Shown: positions 44,683 to 54,939 of the stretch, one piece after another
Layout of the letters: every line of letters starts with the position of its first letter
Position numbering within the stretch: position 1 is the first letter of the stretch
Origin: Drechmeria coniospora
Taxonomy: Eukaryota > Ascomycota > Sordariomycetes > Hypocreales > Ophiocordycipitaceae
DNA: 64,000 bases
Direction of reading: 5' to 3'
Assembly: GCF_001625195.1 (NCBI RefSeq)
Contig: NC_054390.1
Span: 6,979,222 to 7,043,221 of the forward strand
Program-made: the position numbers and the translations under genes
The notes under the pieces: model-generated
The model's input: only the letters and a program-made list of their open reading frames with translations
Database searches by the model: none
Told to the model about the DNA's origin: nothing

Positions 44683-45504
44683 ATGTCCATGCCACGGGGC
44701 CTCCTCGACGGCAAGACGGCCATCATCACCGGCGGCACGACGGGCATCGGTCGCGCCATTTGCCTCGAGTTCCTTCGCCAGGGCGCCCACGTCGTCGTCA
44801 ACCACTTGGGCCTCGGCCGAGACCAGCCGCACCTAGAATCCCTCCTCGCCGAGGCGGCCGCCCTGCGGGGGACTGCTGCCAGCGCAGGCCGTCTGACCCA
44901 TGAAGTGGGCGATGTTCGCGATCCCCGCACGGCGGCGAAGCTCGTCGAGACGGCTGTGGCGCACTCGGGATCGGCGAGACGGCTGGACATTTGCGTCTCC
45001 AACGCCGGCGTCTGCACCTTTGCCGACTTCCTCACGCTCGCGCCTGATCTCTTCACCACGACGGTCGACACCAACCTCAGCGGCGCTTTCTACGTCACGC
45101 AGGCGGCGGCAAGGCAGATGGCCCTCCACCAGACGCCCCCCGGCGGCAGCATCATCGGCATCAGCTCCATCTCCGCCCTCGTCGGCGGCGGGCAGCAGAC
45201 GCACTACACGCCCACCAAGGCCGGCGTCCTGAGCCTCATGCAGAGCACGGCCGTCGCCCTCGGCAAGCACGGGATTCGGTGCAACGCCCTGCTTCCGGGC
45301 ACCATCCGCACCCAGCTCAACGAGGAGGACCTGCGGGAGGATTCGAAGCGCGAGTACATGGAAGGCCGCATCCCGCTCGGCAGAACGGGGGAGCCCCGCG
45401 ACGTCGCCGGGCCCGCCGTCTTTCTCGCCTGCGACGAGCTGAGCGGTTACGTCACGGGCGCCCAGCTCCTGGTCGATGGCGGATTGTTTGTCAACTTGCA
45501 GTGA
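44683..45504 (+). CDS. LRA1: L-rhamnose-1-dehydrogenase (SDR family)
   Basis: NAD(P)-dependent short-chain dehydrogenase that oxidises L-rhamnose to L-rhamnono-1,4-lactone, the first step of the fungal pathway. Intronless, 273 residues. Features: cofactor loop TGGTTGIG (16-23), VVNHLG after the second strand, SNAGVC, and the catalytic set Ser162 (ISSISALVGG), Tyr175 and Lys179 (HYTPTK). The C-terminal block YMEGRIPLGRTGEP and GAQLLVDGGLFVNLQ is very close to what I know of yeast and fungal L-rhamnose dehydrogenases, which separates it from generic SDRs. Its position behind LRA3 and near a Zn(II)2Cys6 regulator supports the call. LRA2 and LRA4 are not seen in the window. Confidence 0.92.
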   Translation: MSMPRGLLDGKTAIITGGTTGIGRAICLEFLRQGAHVVVNHLGLGRDQPHLESLLAEAAALRGTAASAGRLTHEVGDVRDPRTAAKLVETAVAHSGSARRLDICVSNAGVCTFADFLTLAPDLFTTTVDTNLSGAFYVTQAAARQMALHQTPPGGSIIGISSISALVGGGQQTHYTPTKAGVLSLMQSTAVALGKHGIRCNALLPGTIRTQLNEEDLREDSKREYMEGRIPLGRTGEPRDVAGPAVFLACDELSGYVTGAQLLVDGGLFVNLQ

Positions 45505-46154
45505 TGGACAACGCTTCCCTCGGCGCCGCCACCTCTCGGCTCCCTCCTGCGTCCCCGCCGGCACCGGCCTGCTGGCGCGTGGAAATCCAGCCGACATCGC
45601 GCATCCGCACGCGGAAAGTTGGCTGTCCTTCGGATGCCCACGTCGACGGGTCCATCAGATCAACAGCTCCAGAAATGTGACCTCGGCCTGCGAGGCGGCG
45701 AGGCGGTGAAGGGGACGGGCTGAAGTTCGCCACCCGCATCCATGTCACCCACGGTGGACACGGCTCCTAGGATGCTCCATACCTAGCGAAGCGTGAAGGG
45801 AAGGGCGACGCTCCCACGCCGGCAAGCACGCCTACGGGTACAAGCACGAGTAGTAGTGTAGCAGAGTACGGAGCACAGTAGGCTGCTTTCCCCCTTGGTA
45901 CTGCTCACTGCCATCGGCTACGGGTGAAGCGCAGTGGCGCCACATCGACACAGGGCACAATGACGATGTCAACCCGACGGGGGCACATAAGTACAGGTGC
46001 CATATAAGGCGCCATGTAGTAATAGGTGTGCATTTCACTGCGAGCAACAACTGAGGAAGAAGCTCACGGAGACCCTTTTGCTTTGACCACCGTTGTTTGC
46101 TTGAGCTCATCGATGAACCACGGCCCTTCATGTTCGTCGCTGCACACAATATTA

Positions 46155-46900
46155 CTCGTTTTCCCTACATGTTGTGTACTAGGTACAGCACTTACTGTAC
46201 AGTAAGTACTACGGTGCGGGAAGGTGTGCAAAAATGCTTACAGTACATTAGTTATTACTTAAGTACACCTAAGTACTAGGTATAAGTACTAGTTCTTACT
46301 TACAGCACAGTAGCACAGTACTTAAGTGTACCTATGCACAGGTGTTCCTTGATGTGGTTCCCAAGTGGGGTCAGGACTTATTAATACTGTACTCCGTACG
46401 GAGTACAGTACTTTGGTGTTCGGAGTACAGTAGAGATTCGACTAACGGAAATGCCGCTTGTCCAGTGCAGGAATCCTTCCCTTCATGCACCTTACTTACA
46501 GTACATGTACATTCTACACTAGAATGTTGTTCTTGTAAAAAAAAAATTCTCATCATAAGTATAGTACGCCTTCAAGTACTTGTACTTACAAGTGACGTAA
46601 TTACAGTACAAGTGACGATTCCTGAACAGACACGGGTGGGTAGGTGCGGAGAGCGTAAGTACTCAAGTAGTAAAGTAATTAAGTACATGTACGGAGTACG
46701 GAGTACGGAGAGTCACTGTACTTACTACAGGACAGTACTTGCAACGTACACCTAAGTACACGTACGGAGTGCAGCACAGTTAACTGGACAGTAATACTCC
46801 GTACATGCACCGCAATGCACTCGTGCACCAGCACAGTCCGGAGAACAAGTACAAGTACGGAGTACTGTTCTCATGTTTGTTCTTAGCAGTAGCAACCTTG
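46155..46900. repeat. GTAC/ACTCCGTA word cluster 9 with 26-base palindrome
   Basis: The cluster includes a perfect 26-base palindrome at 46385-46410 centred on CCGTACGG. It also contains a triple overlapping TACGGAGTACGGAGTACGG at 46689-46707. Confidence 0.9.
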
Positions 46901-47699
46901 CCAGGTACCAACACAGCCCTCCATGTACTATATCGGTACATGCACACCGACAGGCGGCCTCCGGCAATGGAATCAACACCATCATGCCAACATTTATCCA
47001 CAACACCAACAGTCAGCACCTGGCGGTAGGGCATGAACAGCCGTTGATGCGATGCCACAAACCGCTTGACAAACGCTTTCATTCCGATTTTGGAGGCGAG
47101 ACAAGACGTGTCTACGGGTACGTCCTCGTAGATGCCAATACCGATGCGTGGGTCGTCGTATCACAGCAACGGAGGATGGCAGCTCCGTCTGTCTCGTCGT
47201 CAACGCCACTTGCTGGAAGGAACTTCAAGATGGCGGGAAAGCTCCTCGTTCATGTGCATGGATCCAAGGTCCAGACTGACCAACCATGTACTGCCGCGCC
47301 TTTGGAACCCGGCTATTCGTTGCAAAAGGGGAGGGGCGGGGCGTCTGGACTTATTTACTGTACTTACTCACTACTTAGATGATGTTGGTGCCTGTATCAC
47401 ATTTCCCTTTGTCGCTGGCCTCGCGCTGTGTTTCACCAACGCGACAAGCCAAGAAGGACGGGGTTACAGCTGGTTACGGGTTGCCATCGTGCTACAAAGG
47501 GTGGTGCACCCTCCGAGCGGGCCCGTAGCGGATCCGACCGTAGCGGCTGATAGGCTTCCTCGCTGGCGGTGGAAACGAGTCTGACGTCACGATTGGACTC
47601 ACGCCCGGTCCGACCGCTGCGCAGGGCGCCGCGATAGTGTTTCCGCCCCCCACCAATTTGTGATGCTGTGTGTGCCTCGCCGGTGAAAACCTTGACAGG

Positions 47700-48200
47700 G
47701 TTTCCTCCATGTACACCTACCTAGTACTTACCTAGTACCTAGTACTTAGTATTCATTGCATTCGTGCTGGTGCTGTGGCGCCAGTCACTGAACAAGCACA
47801 GCTGGTCGTCGGCGAACAACCACGACTTTCGCCAATGCAAGGAAGTATGTACTTACTGTACGGAGTACTTGTACAAGTAAATATTATACAAGGAGTAATA
47901 AGTAATACTTGTAGTAGTACACTCACTGTAAATACCACTTGTACAGTAGTACTATCGAATCTAAGCAAGTACTTGTATCCGTCCGTTCACGTGTGCCATC
48001 CAGCAACGCACTTGCAAGTAAGTACTATACGGAGTATTCCTTGCATTGCCCATTCTGCCAAGGACTCAACGGTCAAATCAGGTTCTGCGAGAAACAAACA
48101 AAAGAATGGTACGATCGGTGTACTTTCACGTCCACTACGTTCATGTCGAGTACAGCAAGTACACTTACTTGTACTCCGTACTGCACACGTGCTTGCACGT
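47700..48200. repeat. GTAC/ACTCCGTA word cluster 10
   Basis: Starts with a run of near-tandem TACCTAGTACTTA units (47717-47752). It continues with GTACGGAGTACTTGTACAAG and CTTGCAAGTAAGTACTA words. Confidence 0.7.
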
Positions 48201-49662
48201 ATTGCTACGCAGCGCAGCATGGTGATTCCCAAGTGTGCCTGTACCCGCTTATTGCATCAGTTGCCATCGAAGCCTCTCATTCGTCCACCCCTGCCTGACC
48301 AGCTGGCCAAGATGGGACAGGCACCGCCTCACATACCAGAGGTGCCCAAGCTCGCTCCACTCCACGCCTGTCGGAGGTCGGAGCCGTCCTGCCTGCCTGC
48401 CTGCGGAGCCGCTCGTACTGTACTCGTCAATGTGCTGCAGTTGTGACCGTCCAGGCGGGCCTGTGTCCTCGTCCTGCCCTCGAGGGCAGGCGACCAGGGC
48501 CTGAGGGTGACGACGTCATCATGTCTTCCAGCATTGTCCAGCCCGAAGCGTCTCCTCGGCTACATCCTTGCATACGACAATGGGCTCTCTCGGCGCACGT
48601 ACGCAGCCGCGTACGGTACGGTACGGTATGTGTAGCGGTGTCCGCTTGTCGCCAAGTACAGTACGTACGTACATGCCTGAGCAAGGGCACGATTAAACGA
48701 AAAAGAATCCGCCAACAACTCTCGGGAATGGCTAAAACAACTTGGCGAGATACCGTTCTCTTCGATACGTATCCCCTGGAAGCAAGCGTACGCTGTACCT
48801 ACCGAGTACTAGGCAAGTCCGGGAGGAACAGTGCATGCCCAGAGTATCATGTACTTCTTCATCGTTTGCCGTGCTCATTTTTCGACCGTTTCAAATGGAA
48901 GGAACCAACAATGGCGCTTGCTGTGCGTGGACAGTACTTCGTACATGTACATGTCTGTCGTTTTTCGCGAGCTCCGAATCTATTTACGCATCTTCCCACT
49001 CGACTCCCTACCATCCATCAATTCAACACCGTAACAGGCGTGGGCACCCCGGTCCACAATTCTCTCATCATCACACACGGCGTAACGACCTTGTACACGT
49101 CCACCTACCAGCGGCGGTCGGGTACACCCAAGGTTTGCGACGTGTGGATACCCGTTCAGCATCGGTGGGGATGCCTTGCGCTTTCGCCGCAGCGACCTCC
49201 ACCACATCCACCACAGACCACATCGTTGGATGACTCGTTCGATACGCTACGGTCGCATGGACAACATGCGTACGGGTGCGTGTACATGTTTACGGCGTAC
49301 GAGGTACGAGGTACCCGCAGCCTATGTATGTCATCTTTGTCTCCTTGATACACATCATAGGAACCGCCAGGAGCCGGCGTGCGGCTGCTCGGCGGGACTG
49401 ATGCCACTCGCATTATAAAGGGCTCGCCATTCCCACCACTCATGACGGATGACGGATTCTACCAAGTACACCTCGATTTCATATTCATGCCACGCTGCCT
49501 CTCTCGACTTGTCGAAACACCTCCATTGGTCCAACAACTATCTACACGCCAAAGGCTCTACGAGTATCTGTGCACTTGCAAGTACGAGTACACGTCCGCC
49601 TAGCCGCCATCGCTATCCCCCAACCCACCCTTTGCAATCCTAGTATTCGCACAAACGCCGTC

Positions 49663-51124
49663 ATGGAATCCAAGAGACAAGAGGCTTCGGCCCGCAGCAC
49701 GGATTTCGACGAGTTCTCCATGGCCTCTGCCTCAAATTCCGCCCCAAGCTCGCCCGAGCTGGGCTACGCCAGCTCCGATGCCAGCAGCATCCAGACGCCC
49801 AACTCGTCTGTCAGCCCCTTGGCCGTCGCCGATTCCTTCGTCTTTGCCTTCGACATCGACGGCGTCCTGGTCCGTGGTGGAAAGGCCATCCCGGAAGCCA
49901 TACAGGCCATGAGGGTTCTCAACGGTGAGAACGAATTCGGCGTTCATGTGTAAGTGCGCACCAGACTCGTGCCCCATTCCCCACTGCTTCCCAACGCGGC
50001 CGTCGAGGTGACTGGCGTGCCCGCCTGCCTTACCACCCGAGGGACGCGAGGTTCCCCCGTGGCTTGTTGCGCTTGCGAGTGTCCAAAGTATCGATCGGTC
50101 ATGGTGCGTACACCGAGACTTCGACGCTGACGCTTTCGACGGTAGCCCTCACATCTTCCTTACAAACGGCGGCGGCAAGACGGAGGAGGAGAGGTGCGTC
50201 GACCTCTCCGGTCAGCTGCTGCAGGACATCCGACCGGGCCAGTTCATCTGCGGTCACACGCCGATGAGGGAAATGTCGGAAAAGTACAAGACCGTGCTCG
50301 TCGTCGGCGGCGAGGGTGAGAAGTGCCGTCTCGTCGCCGAGGGCTACGGCTTCAAGGACGTCGTCACTCCCGGAGACATCATCAAGCACGACGCCGCTAC
50401 GACACCTTTCCGCAAGCTCACTCCCGAGGAGCACGCCAATTCCCGTGACCGCGACTTCACCGACGTCACCATCGACGCCGTTTTTGTCTTTGCCGACTCG
50501 CGCGACTGGGCGGGTGATATCCAGATCATGCTCGACATCGCCATGTCCAAGGGTGGCCGCCTCGGAACGCGCAGCGAAACCTTCGACGAGGGTCCGCCCT
50601 TTTACTTTTCCCACAACGATGTTGTCTGGTCCGCCGCTCACGAGCACGTCAGGCTTGGCATGGGCGCCCTCCGCCGCATGTTCGAGGTCACCTTCGCCGA
50701 TCTCACGGCCGGCAAGGGCAAGCTTCACTCGCATGCCTTTGGAAAGCCTCAGGTTTCCACCTTTGAGTTTGCATCACGCCTCATGAGTCAATGGCGCAAT
50801 TCGGAACATGGCCTCGAGGCGCCCCCTCAGACCGTCTACTTCGTCGGCGACACGCCCGAGAGCGACATCCGCGGCACCAACGCCGTCAACGAAACGGCCG
50901 ACAATGATTGGTTCAGCATTCTTGTCAAGACGGGCGTCTATCAAGAGGGTACCGAGCCCGCCTACAAGCCTCGCGTCACCGTCAACAATGTCCTCGACGC
51001 CGTCAACTTTGGTATCCAGCGCGAGATGCGGAACAAAGTCGTCTCCTCCCTCAACAAGGGCGTTCTTGCTCAAGCCAACTTGGAGGCGACCATCTTGGAC
51101 GTCGACGATGCCGTCGACGCATAG
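49663..51124 (+). CDS. HAD-superfamily (subclass IIA, CECR5-type) protein, second copy
   Basis: Second CECR5/YKR070W-type HAD protein in the window. Exons are 49663-49949 and 50146-51124 (421 residues). Motif I is FVFAFDIDGVLVRGG, motif II IFLTNGGGKTEEER (restored by splicing GT to CCCTCAC), and motif IV GDTPESDIRGTNA near the C-terminus. Between them YGFKDVVTPGDI and FVFADSRDWAGDIQIM are typical of the fungal family. Unlike the first copy, the N-terminus (about 65 residues) is Ser/Glu-rich and acidic, with no mitochondrial-type presequence. The two copies differ in intron positions and in much of the cap domain, so they are old paralogues. Substrate is unknown. Confidence 0.9.
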
Positions 51125-51649
51125 ATCACAGCGCGCACAAGGCCGGCCAGCCTGCATCTGCCGCCATCAGAAGTCAGCTGTTTTCTATCTCCATTCATTT
51201 CCTATGTCTGGCTTTCACTGGCGAGCTTTTGACTTGAGCTCCAAGCGTTCATGTTCCGACGAATTTCCTTGTTTCTCCGAAGCCTCGTCTCTGCGAGGAG
51301 ACTTCCCGGCATTGAATCAGGAGTTGCATATCCTTTTTTTTTCAGATAGGCAGCTTCAGGTTTTGTGCAGAGCATTTATAGACCTGGCGTCGATTTGTCA
51401 CTCAAATTTCTCTTGGGCTGCTGGCACCCCATCATGCACAAATCACACATATACCCTGATGAGCATTCCATCTTTCATATAGAACAAACCAAAAGTCGAA
51501 TCAATATAGTTTACTTGTTTTCACATGGCCTTCGCTGAACTGTGACCGATCATGGGAATTCCGAAGTAAGCACTGTAACGAAGTTGTGGAAACGCCAGCT
51601 CTCATCCGGAGTTGGACTGCAAATTCCGCTTCTACGTCGCCTTTTCGCA
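51125..51649. other. Convergent 3' spacer
   Basis: These 525 bases lie between two stop codons. The sequence is T-rich with an oligo-T run at 51333-51341. No gene or repeat cluster. Confidence 0.5.
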
Positions 51650-52763
51650 TCAGTCCCCATCCATCTCGTGGAAGACAAAACCTCCCCAGGGGGATGTTGC
51701 AGCCCAGCCGGCAGCATCCACGGCGTCTTGGCGGGCCTTCCTCTGCGTCAATGCCTCGTCGGAACTTATGCCGAGGGCAAACGGTTGAACCGGCTCGCGA
51801 TCCACACGCAGCCAGCCCTTCCAGCCAGCAACCAAGTCACCGGCACTACCAAGGCCACCGATGACGATGGTGCCCCACCACTGGCGTGAGAGGCTGGCCT
51901 GGGAGGCGGCGTTGTAGAGCATGAAGCCCTGGGCATCGGCGACGAGGGTGCGAACCGTCTCGGGGCTGCTGTGGGCCGGCCGCTGGACATAGACATGATG
52001 CAGATGTTCCTCGGCACATGTGATACGGGTGGCATCGAAGCGGCCGTCGAGATCGAGCACCATGAGGGTCTTGCAAAGGGGCGGGGAGACGAGCGAAGAG
52101 ATGAGCTTGTAGATCAGGGGCAGATTGCGTCCCGAGATGGAGACGGCGGCCGCTTGCGTATCGCGAAAATGCAGACTGGCAATCTTGTTGAGCTCATCCA
52201 TATGTGTCATTTTGACTCTGCCAGCGTTTCCGCCCGGGTGGCCTGACGCAGCAACATTGGCAGGGTCCGAGAGGACGGAGCGGAGGTCGTGGAGAATCTG
52301 CACCAAGCGTCAGTCGAGAGTATCCGCAGGCCATCCAAATGCAATTGCCAAGTCGTCATCAATCGTATCACTCCGCATCTTGCATCCTCAACCTAAAAAG
52401 AAGCTCGCGTTGAGAGAGGTCACACATCGCTTGATGTTCTCATCGTCGTTCGCCTTGGCAGTGTGTCAAACAGAACAGGCGGGGCGAGAAAGCGGCTGGC
52501 CAAAATGCCACTAATGGGTGTTCGACAACCTCGTGAATGAAGCAATGCGAGGGAAAAGGCACTTGGGTCTGGTCAGGGTGTACTTGGAAGTTGACGAGTG
52601 TGTGGTTGTGCATGTAGCGACGCAATGTTGGTAGAAGCGACTTTGGTGGTAGGCAGGCCCATTGAAGAAATTAGGCACCCGTGCACCGAGGAACGTCACT
52701 CACCTCCTCCAGACTCGCCTCCTCCACCGCCCCCAGCAGCCTGCTGCCAATCGCCGCCTCCAT
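51650..52763 (-). CDS. Putative RecA-fold (XRCC2/Rad51-paralogue-like) protein lacking a Walker A motif
   Basis: Two exons, 52763-52704 (20 codons) and 52297-51650, give 235 residues; the intron is long (406 bases). The N-terminus MEAAIGSRLLGAVEEASLEE and the later block TLMVLDLDGRFDATRI, HHVYVQRP and QWWGTIVIGG resemble, from memory, fungal proteins of the Rad51/XRCC2 group, where the LDLDGRFD strand corresponds to the start of the core sheet. The expected GxxxxGK[ST] loop is absent; the equivalent place reads AVSISGRNLPLIYKL. The family call is tentative and based on general resemblance. The start codon lies seven bases from the SOM1 start on the other strand. It could also be an unrelated fungal protein. 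Confidence 0.5.
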
Positions 52764-52770
52764 CACCAAG

Positions 52771-53249
52771 ATGACACCTCCGTGCCACTCGTTCCCGGCC
52801 TCGGAGCTACCGGTCAAGATTCAGCAGGACGCCCGCGGACGACGTCGCAAGCTCGACTGCGGCGCGCGCCGTATCGACCTCGCCACCTGCGAGCTCCTCC
52901 AGATGCTGCAGTACAAATGCGAGGTCCAGCGACCGCTAGCGCGCGACAGCCCCGTGCAGTGCTTTGCCGTCGACAGACTTTTTCGAAGGTGCGTTTTTGC
53001 CGTCGGGGAGATGGGAAAGGATACAGTAGCGCTAACGTTGGGGTGGTGAATGATGGTTGGATTAGGTGCAAGGACAAAAATCGCACCTTCATGGTCGAGA
53101 CGACGGCATGGGAGAGCAGGATGCAGGATCCGCGCCCACCACAGCAGCAAACCGGGCAGAACGGGCAAAACGGGCAAAACGGACAGAGCAAAGGCACGAA
53201 GCCGTACCAGTGGTCATCGAACTGGCATGATGCCGATACCGCCCCATGA
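52771..53249 (+). CDS. SOM1: Som1-type subunit of the mitochondrial inner membrane peptidase complex
   Basis: Small protein of the Som1 family, a subunit of the inner membrane peptidase complex with Imp1 and Imp2 that processes proteins sorted to the intermembrane space. Exons are 52771-52988 and 53066-53249 (133 residues). The start MTPPCHSFPASELPVKIQ, the middle RIDLATCELLQMLQYKCEV, and RLFRRCKDKNRTFMVETTAWE (across the intron) follow the layout of filamentous-fungal Som1, including conserved Cys residues. The C-terminus is a Gln/Gly/Asn repeat (GQNGQNGQNGQ). The gene is head-to-head with the 51650-52763 gene. Confidence 0.85.
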
Positions 53250-54128
53250 GCACGATTTTACCATTTTTTGGCTTCCCCCTGCCCTTCACAGGTCAACGCT
53301 CCGACATGGCTATGGCAACCCTCGCGCACCGGCCACGGTAGCAGCTTCAGTCGCAGAAGTGCCCAGATTACAGATCCCATTCACCCACCTACGGCGGCGG
53401 TTGCGTGCTGCTGAGACGAACCTGGCCCGATTGATGGCACCGCTCATCATCGCGGCTGCGGCGGGCACGTTTGATCTGTCTCGTTCAAGGCGGCATCACC
53501 ACGAGTTCTTATCACCCTTGTCCGCTCTAACAACCATGCTAGTTCACAGCAGCTTCGGGTCTATTGATGAACCCGCAATGACAGGGCATATGCCTAACGA
53601 TGCTGGCCTTTGTCGGCTGAGGATCGGTAGTTTTGTCGCCTGCCGTTATCCCCACGCTCTCTTGATCCAGCCGTGCGACGAAAATGCTGTGCTCCCCTTT
53701 CCCATCTGTACAACATATCGGGGACTTGGGGGTCATGTGTATGTGGCAATGATTAAACCAGTACTCGTACGCCCTGAGTCTTGGTTTGGAGTGACCTAGC
53801 ACGCCACTGGTCGTGCATTTCTCGCGGTAGATTAATTTCACGTTACCCGATCACATCCTCGCAATAAAAATACAATCATATTTCAAACGCATATCACAGT
53901 CCCATATACGGCGCGTGCACATAGGAGAGTGGAAGCATCGGTTGACTGGGTTGCCCTGGTCTAATGTACAGTCTTGTCCAGCGACCAGCTGCAGCGGCTT
54001 AACGCAAGTCGCCCCTCTCGTCTATCCATCGAGGCCGTACCATCAGAATTATCTTCTGCATAAACGACGCCTCTCATTTCTTCCATGGTTGTAGGATGCC
54101 ATCTCGTTCTGCCGAGCTGCACCTCTCG
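53250..54128. other. Convergent spacer between SOM1 and COX9
   Basis: An 879-base stretch between two stop codons, longer than needed for 3' ends. Short ORFs (for example within 53050-53799) are continuations without recognisable domains. I see no RNA gene or repeat. Confidence 0.5.
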
Positions 54129-54594
54129 TTACTGGGCCTTCTCGGCAGCGCGCTGCTCCTCGAGCTTGTTGTAGTAGGCGTCGCGGAGGTTGGTTCGGGG
54201 AACGTGGTATCCGTACCTATCGCACTCGGTCAACCTCTTTCTATCTTTGCACGGCCATTTATCTTGGTCTCTCTACATACCAGAACCAGTTGGCCATGGC
54301 GAACCCAGATCCTGCAACACAGTTAGTTGATGTTGTGGAGACCGAGAGAGCAACCCGCGGATCGCCCACAAGCCCCCCGAGCCTTCCTCCTGCCCAGTTA
54401 CGCAGCAGAGGATGACGTACCCAGACCAATGGCAAGGTCCATGACCAAGCGTCGTCGCAGAATCTGTTGTTCAATCCAGTCAGCACACAAATCCCCCCTC
54501 TCAACGACTGCGTCGCTCTGCGTCGCCCGTTTGCCATTAACTCGCGTGTGGAACCTACCCCAGTGATGGGCTTTATGGCGGTCGTGCTGGTCAT
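54129..54594 (-). CDS. COX9: Cytochrome c oxidase subunit VIIa (Cox9-type)
   Basis: Small nuclear-encoded subunit of respiratory complex IV. It is split into four short exons: 54594-54559, 54463-54421, 54311-54281 and 54216-54129, giving 65 residues. The joined protein reads MTSTTAIKPITGILRRRLVM at the start. A single membrane segment (AIGLGSGFAMANWFWYGYHV) and the tail DAYYNKLEEQRAAEKAQ follow. This is the known Cox9/COX7A layout: PITG-L-RR before the membrane helix and a G-YHVP-R-DA-Y-KLE tail. All three introns are GT-AG and each junction restores a conserved residue. No single ORF reveals this gene, because its exons are 31-88 bases. It shares a promoter with MRPL22. Confidence 0.9.
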
Positions 54595-54939
54595 ATTTGC
54601 GTTTACTCGTACGAGTGCCGGTGGAAGCTGTACTGTTCGGTGTTTGCTGTTTGCAGGTTCGTCGAAGGTTGACTGATTATGGGCCGAGCCAATGCCCATG
54701 ATCCGATTGCTCAACGGCGCTAACTATGAATGGGTCACGTGATGTACTTTTGCAGGCCTGGTTGTAATACGCTCGGGTAGCAAGGCGTATACGGCTGATC
54801 GCCGGGCTAGGCAGAAAAAAAGGACCACTCAGCATCGCGACAAGGGTAAAGGGGACGACGTGGACGACGATTGCGAGAACACGAAAAGCTGCTGCTTGTG
54901 GCCCTGCATTGGCATTTCCTGGCGTTGCACCCTACCGCC
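54595..54939. promoter_or_regulatory. Divergent promoter shared by COX9 and MRPL22
   Basis: Only 345 bases separate the two start codons. A palindromic E-box CACGTG (54736-54741, context GTCACGTGAT) sits near the middle, the type of site bound by Cbf1-like bHLH factors. Two mitochondrial genes sharing one promoter suggests co-regulation; this is inference. Confidence 0.55.
54736..54741. promoter_or_regulatory. CACGTG E-box
   Basis: Perfect palindromic CACGTG within GTCACGTGAT, about 145 bases from COX9 and 200 from MRPL22. Confidence 0.5.

Larger units (their letters stand above)
45505..49662. other. 4.2-kb gene-free region after LRA1
   Basis: Holds two repeat-word clusters (46155-46900 and 47700-48200, listed) separated by ordinary sequence, plus scattered GTAC words at 48600-49340. 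ORFs up to about 300 codons exist (for example 48443-49348, plus strand) but lack domains, codon bias and conserved starts. I find no supported gene. Confidence 0.55.

Noticed and set aside
46873..47382. 169-codon plus-strand ORF in the region after LRA1
   Set aside because: It overlaps repeat words at its start, lacks domains and has several equally long ORFs in other frames.
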